A stretch of 64,000 bases of DNA from DASVTR01 sp036382855 (GTDB taxonomy: Bacteria > Acidobacteriota > Blastocatellia > Pyrinomonadales > Pyrinomonadaceae): contig DASVPO010000024.1 of assembly GCA_036382855.1 (NCBI GenBank), forward strand, positions 124,001-188,000, in the 5' to 3' direction. Shown here one piece after another: positions 9,855 through 17,797 of this stretch. How positions within the stretch are numbered: position 1 is the stretch's first letter; each line of letters starts with the position of its first letter. The notes below the pieces were generated by a model that saw only the letters and a list, made by a program, of their open reading frames with translations, searched no databases and had not been told where the DNA came from. The position numbers and the translations under genes were made by a program.

Positions 9855-10843
9855 TGAAGGTAAAAGTAAAAAGGCAAAAGGTAAAAGTAGAAGACAAGGG
9901 AGGCCGTCTGTGCGGACAGTCGCGGCGACGTGTATTGCGTAGGCTGCAAGGTGTGGCATCAACGCTGTTTCGTCTTACCTTTTACCTTTTACCTTTTACC
10001 TTTTGCCTTTCGGCAGTGGCGCAGCCCGGCGTGCCGCGCGTCGGTTCGCCGCTCTACGGGCAGCGTCCGAGCATCGGTGAGCCTTCGACGGGCCTGCCGC
10101 CCGCTTTGCAGAAGGTCAGCCTCGACCAGCGATTAAACGAGCAGTTGCCGCTCGACCTCGTGTTCCGCGATGAGACGGGCCGCGAAGTCAGGCTCGCCGA
10201 GTATTTCAATGCGAACCGGCCTGTCATTCTTGCTCTCGTCTTTTACGAATGCCCCATGCTCTGCAATCAGGTCTTGAACGGACTCGTGAGCAGCGTCAAG
10301 ACACTTTCGTTTAACGCCGGGCGCGAGTTTGAAATCCTGACGGTGAGTTTTGACCCGCGCGAGGGGCCGGAAGCTGCGCGCGCCAAAAAGCATTCCTACA
10401 TGGTGCGCTACCAGCGGCCGGCGGCTGAAAACGGCTGGCATTTTCTGACCGGCGACCAATCCTCAATCGAGCAGCTAACGAAGGCCGTCGGCTTTAACTA
10501 CTATTACGACGCGGCGACCAACCAGTTTGCGCACGCTTCCGGCATTATCGTGCTGACGCCGCAGGGCAAAATCGCGCGCTACTTTTACGGCATTGATTAT
10601 GCGCCGCGCGATTTGCGCTTCGGTTTGATAGAGGCATCGGAAAACAAGATAGGCTCGCCCGTAGACCGCCTGCTGCTCTACTGCTATCACTACGACCCTG
10701 CGACAGGCAAGTATGGCCCGGTAGTGATGAACATCATGCGTTTGGGCGGCATCGTGAGTCTCATCGGCATCGCTTCTTTGATTCTTATACTGCGCCGCAG
10801 GGGAACAAATGGTGCGCGGCTGAGCGAGGGAGGAACGGCGTAA
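9854..10843 (+). CDS. SCO1/SenC-type copper chaperone for cytochrome oxidase
   Basis: Thioredoxin-fold protein that delivers copper to the CuA centre of oxidase subunit II. The copper motif CPMLC (in FYECPMLCNQVL, about residue 134) and the later His (in FAHASGI, about 227) are both present. A C-terminal hydrophobic helix (LGGIVSLIGIASLILIL) may anchor it. About 329 residues, longer than usual because of its N-terminus: a Lys/Val run (KVKVKRQKVKVE), an Arg-rich spacer, and a core (RLTFYLLPFTFCLSAVAQ), probably a cleaved signal peptide. Both segments derive from an inverted repeat. ATG 9854 overlaps the previous stop by one base. coxB starts one base after its stop. Confidence 0.92.
   Translation: MKVKVKRQKVKVEDKGGRLCGQSRRRVLRRLQGVASTLFRLTFYLLPFTFCLSAVAQPGVPRVGSPLYGQRPSIGEPSTGLPPALQKVSLDQRLNEQLPLDLVFRDETGREVRLAEYFNANRPVILALVFYECPMLCNQVLNGLVSSVKTLSFNAGREFEILTVSFDPREGPEAARAKKHSYMVRYQRPAAENGWHFLTGDQSSIEQLTKAVGFNYYYDAATNQFAHASGIIVLTPQGKIARYFYGIDYAPRDLRFGLIEASENKIGSPVDRLLLYCYHYDPATGKYGPVVMNIMRLGGIVSLIGIASLILILRRRGTNGARLSEGGTA
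9857..10010. repeat. Inverted GGTAAAAGG/CCTTTTACC repeat inside the SCO signal-peptide region
   Basis: The left arm 9857-9893 and right arm 9974-10010 share an exact 18-base inverted core (AAAGGCAAAAGGTAAAAG, left 9870-9887, right 9993-10010) with additional GGTAAAAG units. The spacer of about 80 bases is GC-rich and unrelated. The entire element is within the coding sequence. Confidence 0.92.
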
Positions 10844-10844
10844 G

Positions 10845-11936
10845 ATGCAATCGTGGATACCATTTTTGCCTGAGGCGGCCTCAACACTCGCGCGTCGTGT
10901 TGACGCGCTCTATCTCTACATGGTCGCGGTGACAATCTTCTTCTCCGTGTTGATTAGCGCGGCCATCATCTATTTCGTCGTCAAGTATCGCCGCCAGATG
11001 GCCTACGAGATTCCGCGCCCCATCGCAGGCTCAATCAAGCTGGAAACGATGTGGACGGTCATCCCCTTCCTCATCGCGATGAGCATGTTCGTCTGGGGAG
11101 CGAGCGTCTATTTCGCGCAGTATCGCCCGCCGTCGAGCGCGATGGAGATTTACGTCGTCGGCAAGCAATGGATGTGGAAGTTTCAACATTCGACGGGCCA
11201 GCGCGAGATAAACGAACTGCACGTCCCAGTCGGGCGCAAGGTCAAGCTGACGATGACCACGGAAGATGTCATCCACAGCTTTTTCGTTCCCGCGTTTCGA
11301 CTTAAGACCGACGTGATACCGGGCCGCTATACGACCTTCTGGTTCGAGGCCAGCAAGCCGGGCCGCTACCATCTCTTCTGCACGGAATACTGCGGCACAA
11401 ACCATTCAGGCATGACCGGCTGGGTCGTCGTCATGGAGTCAACTGATTTCGACAACTGGCTGAGCGGCAGCGCCAACCAGGAATCTCCCGTCGCGGCCGG
11501 GCAGAAGTTGTATCAAACGCTTGGCTGTGCTTCGTGCCACGGTGCAAACGGCGAGGGCGGTCGTGGGCCTTCGTTCGTCGGACTCTTAAACAGCGAAGTG
11601 CAGCTTGAAGGCGGGCAGACCGTCCGTGCCGATGAAGCATACATTCGCAGTTCTATCCTGAACCCGTCGCAGCAAATCGTCGCGGGCTATCAGAACATCA
11701 TGCCGACCTTCAAGGGACAGGTTAACGAGGAGCAGATGCTTCAACTCATCAGCTATATCAAGTCGCTCAGCCCGAATCAGACTTCCGGCGTCTCGACGAC
11801 CGCCCCTGCGCGCTCCAATAATCCGCGCACAGGAGCAGCCACACCCGAAGCACAGGGCGCAAGCAATCCTGATGAGCAGCGCTCCAACCCCGTCGGCGCG
11901 ACTCCGCCCCGCGCTAATCAAAACGGGCAGAGGTAG
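10845..11936 (+). CDS. coxB: Cytochrome c oxidase subunit II with fused cytochrome c (caa3 type)
   Basis: Receives electrons for the oxidase. Two N-terminal membrane helices, then the cupredoxin domain with the CuA ligands in CTEYCGTNHSGM (about residues 183-194) and the upstream His in VIHSFFVPAF. A haem c domain follows (CASCHGANGEGGRGPSF, from about residue 228; Met ligand probably in NIMPTF). The last 50 residues are Asn/Pro/Ala-rich and look disordered. 363 residues, normal for the caa3 fusion type. Start at ATG 10845 with GGGAGG upstream; coxA follows after 15 bases. The fused haem means ActA/ActE could donate electrons directly. Confidence 0.96.
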   Translation: MQSWIPFLPEAASTLARRVDALYLYMVAVTIFFSVLISAAIIYFVVKYRRQMAYEIPRPIAGSIKLETMWTVIPFLIAMSMFVWGASVYFAQYRPPSSAMEIYVVGKQWMWKFQHSTGQREINELHVPVGRKVKLTMTTEDVIHSFFVPAFRLKTDVIPGRYTTFWFEASKPGRYHLFCTEYCGTNHSGMTGWVVVMESTDFDNWLSGSANQESPVAAGQKLYQTLGCASCHGANGEGGRGPSFVGLLNSEVQLEGGQTVRADEAYIRSSILNPSQQIVAGYQNIMPTFKGQVNEEQMLQLISYIKSLSPNQTSGVSTTAPARSNNPRTGAATPEAQGASNPDEQRSNPVGATPPRANQNGQR

Positions 11937-11951
11937 TCGGACATTAAGGTT

Positions 11952-13679
11952 ATGGATAATAAATTTGAATTCGAACAGTTTGAGCCTGTAACGCCGGTTG
12001 ATTCGCGCGTCAATTATCTCAACGCGAAGTACGGCATCAAGTCGTGGCTGCTGACGAAAGACCACAAGCGCATCGCGCTGCTTTACCTGGCGTCCGTTTC
12101 GATCTTCTTCGCGCTCGGCGGCGTCTACGCGATGCTCATTCGCCTCGAACTGCTGACACCCAAAGGCGATCTCTTTCAGGCGCAGACCTACAACAAGGTG
12201 TTCACGCAGCACGGCATCATCATGGTCTTCTTTTTCCTGATACCGTCAATCCCGGCGGTGCTCGGAAATTTTCTCATCCCGATTATGATCGGGGCCAAGG
12301 ACTTGGCCTTTCCGAAGATTAACCTGCTCAGTTGGTACATCTACACCGTCGGCGGGCTCTTCACGCTCTGGGCGCTCGTCAACGGCGGCGTTGATACGGG
12401 CTGGACGTTCTACGCGCCTTACTCGACAACGTTCTCTAACACATACGTCGTCGCCACCGGCCTCGGCATCTTCATCACGGGCTTCTCTTCAATTCTGACG
12501 GGCTTAAACTTCATCGTCACTATTCACACGATGCGTGCGCCCGGCATGACTTGGTTTCGCTTGCCGCTCTTCGTCTGGTCCAACTACGCGGCCAGCCTGA
12601 TTATGATTCTCGGCACGCCCGTCATCGCCATCACGATTTTGCTGCTCGCCTTCGAGCGATTGATGCACATAGGGATTTTCGACCCCGCGCTCGGCGGCGA
12701 CCCCGTGCTCTTCCAGCATCTTTTCTGGTTCTACTCGCACCCGGCCGTCTACATTATGATTCTGCCCTCGATGGGCGTTATCTCCGAGTTGATCGCCAAC
12801 TTTTCGCGCAAGAATATTTTCGGTTATTCGTTTGTCGCGTTCTCAAGCATTGCGATTGCGGTCTTCGGCTTTCTCGTCTGGGGACATCACATGTTCGTCA
12901 GCGGGCAATCGGTCTACGCCGGGATGATTTTTTCGATCATCTCCTACGCGGTCGCGATTCCCTCAGCAGTCAAGGTCTTTAACTGGACGGCGACGCTTTA
13001 TCGCGGCTCGATTTCGTGGGACACGCCGATGCTCTACGGCCTCTTCTTCATCGGACTGTTTCTCATCGGCGGCATGACGGGACTCTTCCTTGCGGCACTC
13101 GGCCTCGACGTTCACGTACATGATACTTACTTTGTCGTCGCACACTTTCACTACGTGATGGTCGGCGGAACGTTGATGGGTTATCTAGGGGGCTTGCATT
13201 TCTGGTGGCCGAAGATTACGGGCCGCATGTACCCTGAAGGCTGGGCGCGTTTTGCGGCGCTCGTCATCTTCGTCGGCTTCAACCTGACGTTCTTTCCGCA
13301 GTTTCTCGTCGGCTACCTGGGCATGCCGCGCCGCTATCACGCTTACGCGGATGAGTTTCAAGTGCTCAACGTCTTCTCGACCGCTGGCGCTTCAATCCTC
13401 GGCGTGGGGATGCTGCTGCCGATGATTTATCTGGTCTGGTCAATGCGCTACGGTCGCGTTGCTCCGGCTAATCCGTGGATGCTGCCCGGCCTTGAATGGC
13501 GCACGGCCAGCCCGCCGCCGACCGAAAATTTCGTCGCCACGCCGGTCGTCACATGGGAAGCCTACGAGTTTGCGCCGCCGGAGGAATTGCAGGTCATAGG
13601 CAAATTCGAGTCGGGCGATAAGCCCGATCATCCGATTGAAACCAGAGAGGATTTGCCAGCGAGCGACCACAGAGTTTGA
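11952..13679 (+). CDS. coxA: Cytochrome c oxidase subunit I
   Basis: Catalytic haem-copper subunit that reduces O2 and pumps protons, 575 residues with about 12 membrane helices. Diagnostic stretches are HGIIMVFFFLIPS (low-spin haem His), FWFYSHPAVYIMILP (CuB His and the cross-linked Tyr region), WGHHMFVSG (the two CuB His) and HDTYFVVAHFHYVMVGG (haem ligands). The YSHPxV signature is the one used for A2-type oxidases, consistent with the caa3 gene set. An extra hydrophilic C-tail of about 60 residues follows the last helix. ATG 11952 lies after AAGGTT. Confidence 0.97.
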   Translation: MDNKFEFEQFEPVTPVDSRVNYLNAKYGIKSWLLTKDHKRIALLYLASVSIFFALGGVYAMLIRLELLTPKGDLFQAQTYNKVFTQHGIIMVFFFLIPSIPAVLGNFLIPIMIGAKDLAFPKINLLSWYIYTVGGLFTLWALVNGGVDTGWTFYAPYSTTFSNTYVVATGLGIFITGFSSILTGLNFIVTIHTMRAPGMTWFRLPLFVWSNYAASLIMILGTPVIAITILLLAFERLMHIGIFDPALGGDPVLFQHLFWFYSHPAVYIMILPSMGVISELIANFSRKNIFGYSFVAFSSIAIAVFGFLVWGHHMFVSGQSVYAGMIFSIISYAVAIPSAVKVFNWTATLYRGSISWDTPMLYGLFFIGLFLIGGMTGLFLAALGLDVHVHDTYFVVAHFHYVMVGGTLMGYLGGLHFWWPKITGRMYPEGWARFAALVIFVGFNLTFFPQFLVGYLGMPRRYHAYADEFQVLNVFSTAGASILGVGMLLPMIYLVWSMRYGRVAPANPWMLPGLEWRTASPPPTENFVATPVVTWEAYEFAPPEELQVIGKFESGDKPDHPIETREDLPASDHRV

Positions 13680-13698
13680 AATGCAGCGATAAACTAGG

Positions 13699-13774
13699 AA
13701 CGATGAACGATGAAGTAAGACAATGGACTCAAGGGAATCTCTTATTCATCGCTGCTGCGTTCATCGTTCATCAT
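13699..13774. repeat. Inverted AACGATGAACGATGAA repeat between coxA and coxC
   Basis: The left arm (about 13699-13714) and right arm (about 13759-13774) are near-perfect inverted copies of a GATGAACGATGAA word, with about 45 bases between. The right arm ends about 10 bases before the coxC ribosome site. Related words occur at 36273-36342 and 58609-58671. Confidence 0.82.
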
Positions 13775-13799
13775 TATCTTTTCCGGGGAGTAAAAAGTT

Positions 13800-14492
13800 T
13801 TGGCTACAAGTCACGCTGAGGCAACACATCATAGCGCGCTCCAGCACCACTTCGATAATCTTGAGCAGCAGCGCGAGGCAGGCTCAATCGGGATGTGGGT
13901 CTTTCTGGTCACGGAGATTATGTTCTTCGGCGGCCTCTTCATGGCCTACCTTCTGTATCGCTACAAGTTTCCCGGCGGCTTCGTCGCGGGCAGCAACCAT
14001 CTGGACGTTGTGCTGGGCGGCATCAATACGGTCGTGCTGATTTGCAGTAGTCTGACGATGGCGCTGGCCGTCTATTTCGCGCAAACGGGCAGCCGCCGCA
14101 ACCAGATAATCTTTCTCGTGCTGACGATGATTCTGGGCGCGGCCTTTCTCGTCATCAAAGGCTCCGAGTATGCCGAAAAATTCAGAGACCACCTGTTTCC
14201 GAGCACGGGCTTCCGATGGGAGGCGGCGCTGCCCGCTGGCACGACCGTCCAGAACGTGCAGATGTTCTACTGGATTTACTTTGCGATGACGGGCCTGCAC
14301 GCGCTGCACATGATTATCGGCTTAGGCTGCCTCGCCTTCCTCGTCTACTACGCTTATCGCGGACGCTACACGCCGGAGTATCACGCGCCCGTCGAGTTGA
14401 CCGGCCTCTACTGGCACTTTGTTGACATCGTCTGGATTTTCCTCTTTCCGCTGCTCTACCTGCTCGGCAGGCATCTGGAAGCAGGCCATTAG
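13800..14492 (+). CDS. coxC: Cytochrome c oxidase subunit III
   Basis: Membrane subunit III of the oxidase, 230 residues with five clear hydrophobic segments. Family-like stretches are GMWVFLVTEIMFFGGLFMAY, FYWIYFAMTGLHALHMIIG and LTGLYWHFVDIVWIFLFPLLY. The start is TTG 13800, with CCGGGGAG about 10 bases upstream; there is no nearby in-frame ATG. It follows an inverted-repeat spacer and precedes coxD by 18 bases. Confidence 0.95.
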   Translation: MATSHAEATHHSALQHHFDNLEQQREAGSIGMWVFLVTEIMFFGGLFMAYLLYRYKFPGGFVAGSNHLDVVLGGINTVVLICSSLTMALAVYFAQTGSRRNQIIFLVLTMILGAAFLVIKGSEYAEKFRDHLFPSTGFRWEAALPAGTTVQNVQMFYWIYFAMTGLHALHMIIGLGCLAFLVYYAYRGRYTPEYHAPVELTGLYWHFVDIVWIFLFPLLYLLGRHLEAGH

Positions 14493-14510
14493 AGGAGGGT
14501 TTGAAAGCTC

Positions 14511-14828
14511 ATGTCGGAACACATCGTCTCAAAAAAAGTTTACTTCGTGATTTTCGGCGCGCTGATGCTCGGCACTTTGTTAACGGTCGTCGCCGCCAAG
14601 GTTGACTTAGATGGTCTCTTTCACGGCGCGAACACGGTCGTCGCTCTAACTATTGCCGTCATCAAGGCGACGCTCGTCGTCCTCTATTTCATGCACGTCC
14701 GCTACAGCACGCGGCTCATCTGGGTCGTCGTCGTCGCGGGCTTCTTCTGGCTGGGGATTCTCTTTGTTTTGACGATGAGCGATTATCTGAGCAGAGATTG
14801 GTGGATGAGAGTGACGCCTGTTCCGTAA
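14511..14828 (+). CDS. coxD: Cytochrome c oxidase subunit IV, small membrane subunit
   Basis: 105 residues with three membrane helices (FVIFGALMLGTLLTVVAAKV, VALTIAVIKATLVVLYFMHV and LIWVVVVAGFFWLGILFVLT). The second helix with the VIKATLVVLYFMHVRYS signature is typical of the caa3 CoxD/subunit IV family, a small subunit thought to help stability or assembly. The start ATG 14511 has GAGGAGGG upstream. It is the last gene of the operon; a terminator hairpin follows at 14871. Confidence 0.93.
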   Translation: MSEHIVSKKVYFVIFGALMLGTLLTVVAAKVDLDGLFHGANTVVALTIAVIKATLVVLYFMHVRYSTRLIWVVVVAGFFWLGILFVLTMSDYLSRDWWMRVTPVP

Positions 14829-14870
14829 GCAGGCCGTCAAAGGCTATAAGCGGAGAGCAAGACAAACGGG

Positions 14871-14907
14871 CGCGGCGAAGTTTTCATCTTCGCCGCGTCA
14901 ACTTTTT
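14871..14907 (+). terminator. Intrinsic terminator of the act-cox operon
   Basis: Ten-base perfect stem (CGCGGCGAAG 14871-14880 with 14888-14897), 7-base loop, then a five-T run shortly after (about 14902-14906). It lies between convergent genes and could act in both directions, though the T-run favours the + strand. Confidence 0.85.
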
Positions 14908-14944
14908 CTAACTCGCGCGCCGTCGTCGAGTCTGGCTTAATTGT

Positions 14945-15295
14945 TTACTGGGAGAGATGCAGTTGTGCGTCGCGCACCAGAATCATCTTGTGGCAGGATG
15001 GACATTCGAATTTTAGAGTCGAGTCGGAGGTCTTGATGGGTGCGCCGCAGTTGGGGCAGGGCGCTTCGATATTACGGCCCGCGAAATTCTGGCGCATCAT
15101 AAAGAGCGGCACTATCACTCCGGCCATCATCAGAGGAATTCCGAACAAAAGGCCAACACCCGTTCCCTCGCCCATTGTCAGGCTGACGATCAGCCCGACG
15201 ATAAACAGCAACAACCCCAGCCCGATTGCAATTGAAAACCCGAAAGCGCCATCGGCCGAGCGCTCGCTCAAAGCCGTCGGTCTCTTAACGTCCAT
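14945..15295 (-). CDS. Membrane protein with C-terminal zinc ribbon
   Basis: 116 residues. Two membrane helices (about 21-42 GFSIAIGLGLLLFIVGLIVS and 50-70 LLFGIPLMMAGVIVPLFMM) are followed by a four-cysteine zinc ribbon (CPNCGAPIK and FECPSCHK). ATG 15295 was chosen because GGAGGAG lies about 11 bases before it and the upstream extension has no coding character. The family of two-helix plus zinc-ribbon proteins is widespread without an assigned function; the role is unknown. It is convergent with coxD. Confidence 0.8.
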   Translation of the reverse strand: MDVKRPTALSERSADGAFGFSIAIGLGLLLFIVGLIVSLTMGEGTGVGLLFGIPLMMAGVIVPLFMMRQNFAGRNIEAPCPNCGAPIKTSDSTLKFECPSCHKMILVRDAQLHLSQ

Positions 15296-15531
15296 AATCG
15301 TCTTGCTCCTCCATCTTCCAAGGCTCTTTAAGATAGCGATATTTTTCTGGATTGGCGCGAGATTGTGCGTCAGAACTAACCCTGTCTTTATAGGGCGCAA
15401 GTTAACACAGCGCGGCTCTGCGCGACAAGGCTTTTCGGCGCTCGCCTCAAGCGCCGCGCTTTGAGCCTGACGACGGATGCTGTTAGAGTGTCAAGTTTCA
15501 ATTACGCACGGAAATCAGAGAGGTTTGTCCG

Positions 15532-16602
15532 ATGAGTAGTCAGAGTGAAACTCTTTTCGAGAATTTCCTTAACTGGCAGGACGAAGAAACGTGGTCGGAG
15601 GCTTTAACGACCATCTCGCGCTCCGTCCACGAGGTTGATAAAACGGCAACGCAAATCTGGTTTGCCTTCTATCCGCTCGGACTTCATCGTGCGCTGCAAC
15701 AAGCGGAAGACCCTGCGGCGTTAGCATCCCGTCTCCTATTGCAGGGCAAATATTCCCTCGCGGAGCAGGTTGACTCATCCCACAAATTTCTCTACGGACA
15801 TCGCTACTGGCCCGATGTTAAAAGGGCCGTCGAAGCACACGCCTCAGCCTACACCGAAACGGAGAACGCAGACCTGGCCTCGCAGATTCTCGGCGTCGCA
15901 CGCAACACGGCCTCACAACTCAAGACGGACGAATCCCTGCTCAACGGCATTACGGCAGTTGCTTTTATGACTGTTCATCAGGCGGGCCTTGACGCTTTCA
16001 AAGCCGCGCCCGGCCGCATAGAGCTTGACGCGCGACGCGCCAAAAAAACGCCCGAACAGATTCTCAAAGAACGCGCGAAAGACGACAGCCAGGGCATCCT
16101 CGGTTTTCTCAAAACGGTGGACAAGGAATGGACTGTCACCTTCGATGAGACGGACGCCCGCGCGCATTACAAGCTGATTCACATGGAAGATCTGGCCGCT
16201 GCCGCCGCGCGCGACCACTCGCGCGACTGGCGCTCTCTTGACCCGCGCTGCATCGAAGGGCCTATCCCTGTCGAGTGTCGCTCGGCTTCCTGCGGAACGT
16301 GCTGGGTCGGCGTGCTCGGCGGCGCTGAAAAGCTCTCGGATGTCGGCGCGCGTGAGGGAAAGAAGATTAAAGAGTTTGGCTACATAGACACTACAGAGCC
16401 GAAGCCTATCATTCGTCTGGCCTGCATGGCCCAGTCAACGGGCGCTGTCTCCATCGTCATTCCGCCCTGGAACGGTGTCTTCGGCAAATACCTACAGAGC
16501 GAGCGTGCGGCGCAACAGCGGCCGGAGACCGCGGCGCTGCGCGAAGCGAACGCCACAGGCAACGAAACATCGAAAGAAACGTCGCAGGACTTACTAAACT
16601 AA
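15532..16602 (+). CDS. Protein with C-terminal [2Fe-2S] ferredoxin domain
   Basis: 356 residues. The first about 200 are helical and soluble, with no motif I recognise. Residues about 205-325 resemble a plant-type ferredoxin: CRSASCGTCWVGVL supplies three cluster cysteines (Cx4Cx2C) and CMAQSTG the fourth. The basic N-part to about residue 200 lacks membrane helices or a signal peptide, so it is cytoplasmic. A fixed electron-transfer or regulatory partner is not evident from the neighbours; the next gene (transporter) starts 8 bases later and may be co-transcribed. ATG 15532 has AGAGAGG upstream. Confidence 0.8.
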   Translation: MSSQSETLFENFLNWQDEETWSEALTTISRSVHEVDKTATQIWFAFYPLGLHRALQQAEDPAALASRLLLQGKYSLAEQVDSSHKFLYGHRYWPDVKRAVEAHASAYTETENADLASQILGVARNTASQLKTDESLLNGITAVAFMTVHQAGLDAFKAAPGRIELDARRAKKTPEQILKERAKDDSQGILGFLKTVDKEWTVTFDETDARAHYKLIHMEDLAAAAARDHSRDWRSLDPRCIEGPIPVECRSASCGTCWVGVLGGAEKLSDVGAREGKKIKEFGYIDTTEPKPIIRLACMAQSTGAVSIVIPPWNGVFGKYLQSERAAQQRPETAALREANATGNETSKETSQDLLN

Positions 16603-16609
16603 AACTCCC

Positions 16610-17564
16610 TTGTCGAAGCGTCGTGTAGAGCAGCCGGGCGGCAATAGCAGCAGTAGTAGCAGCAACAGCGTCGGCGGTCTGCTGACAACCTCTCCGATTC
16701 TCCTTGTGCTCTTCGCAGCCCTGCTGTGGAGCACGGGCGGACTCTTTATCAAGGCCACCTCGCTGAGTGCCTACGAGTTGAGCTTTTATCGTTCGCTGCT
16801 CGCCGCTCTCACAGTCGCATTCTTTACACGGCACGAAGGCTTCCGCCTCAACACAGTCTCCCTGCTGGCCTCTCTTCTTTACGCAGCACTGCTGCTGCTC
16901 TTCGTCATCGCCACGAAACTGACGACCGCAGCCAATGCCATCTTCCTACAGTACACCGCGCCCATCTACGTGCTGCTGCTCGAACCTCTCTTCTACAGAG
17001 AGCGCTTTCGCTTAGACGATCTTGTGACCGTCACAATTTGTCTGGCCGGAATGTCGCTCTTCTTCGTCGGGAAATTGAGGCCGGAGGATGTGGCGGGAAA
17101 TCTTGCGGCGCTGGCTTCGGGCCTCTGCTTCGCCTTCTACTTCCTCCTGCTTCGTCACCCGCGCGCAGGATGTCAACCGCGCATCATCCGTCATCTACGG
17201 CAATCTGCTCGTGGTGCTGATTACCGCGCAGGTCGGCCTCGCCGCTCTTCCGCGAATCTCCGCGACCGATGCCGGAAGCGTTGTCTTCCTCGGCGTCTTT
17301 CAGATTGGCGTCGCCTACACCTTCTTCACGCTCGGGATGGCGCGCGGCGTGCGCTCGCTCGACGCAGGCATCGCAGGCTATATTGAGCCAGTGCTCAACC
17401 CCGTCTGGGTCTTTCTGGTTTTGGGCGAAAGGCCGTCCGCATGGGCGCTCGTCGGAGGCTGCATTATCATCGCAGCCGTCGTCACGCACACCGTTCGCGG
17501 CGCACGCAGCAGAGCGCGCCAGCGGGCTTTGATTCAGCCTTCAGCCCTGACGGATTCGGATTGA
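16610..17564 (+). pseudogene. EamA/DMT-family transporter with a single-base frameshift
   Basis: Drug/metabolite-transporter (EamA) type membrane protein interrupted by a frameshift. The first frame (from TTG 16610) gives ALLWSTGGLFIKATSLSAYE and about six helices up to FYFLLLRH near 17157; the second frame continues with RAQDVNRASSVIYGNLLVV to YIEPVLNPVWVFLVLGERPS and the stop at 17564. Removing one C from the CCC at 17158-17160 restores a continuous 317-residue protein of normal length with two EamA halves. It may be a recent mutation or a sequence error. The start is uncertain: TTG with no strong ribosome site, 8 bases after the previous stop. Confidence 0.85.
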
Positions 17565-17797
17565 GGCTACAAAAAAGTTGTAGCAACGCCAAAGTCGAAG
17601 CATCATAATATCTTCGGGTCGTATAAAATCCTTGTGCTGAACTTCAAATAGCGCTAGAGTTTGCTTAACTGTTGACTCTCAGAGAGAACTTTGACGGCGG
17701 AATGCCCTGCGGGTTAGTGCAAACGTCAGGCTGGTTGTTTCGGATTCAAATGATGCAGGAAAGATGTTGTCGGTGATGTAAGTTAAGGAGGCAGGAG

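Noticed and set aside
14945..15400. Longer start for the zinc-ribbon membrane gene at 15400
   Set aside because: The extra 35 residues lack a ribosome site, whereas ATG 15295 has GGAGGAG upstream.
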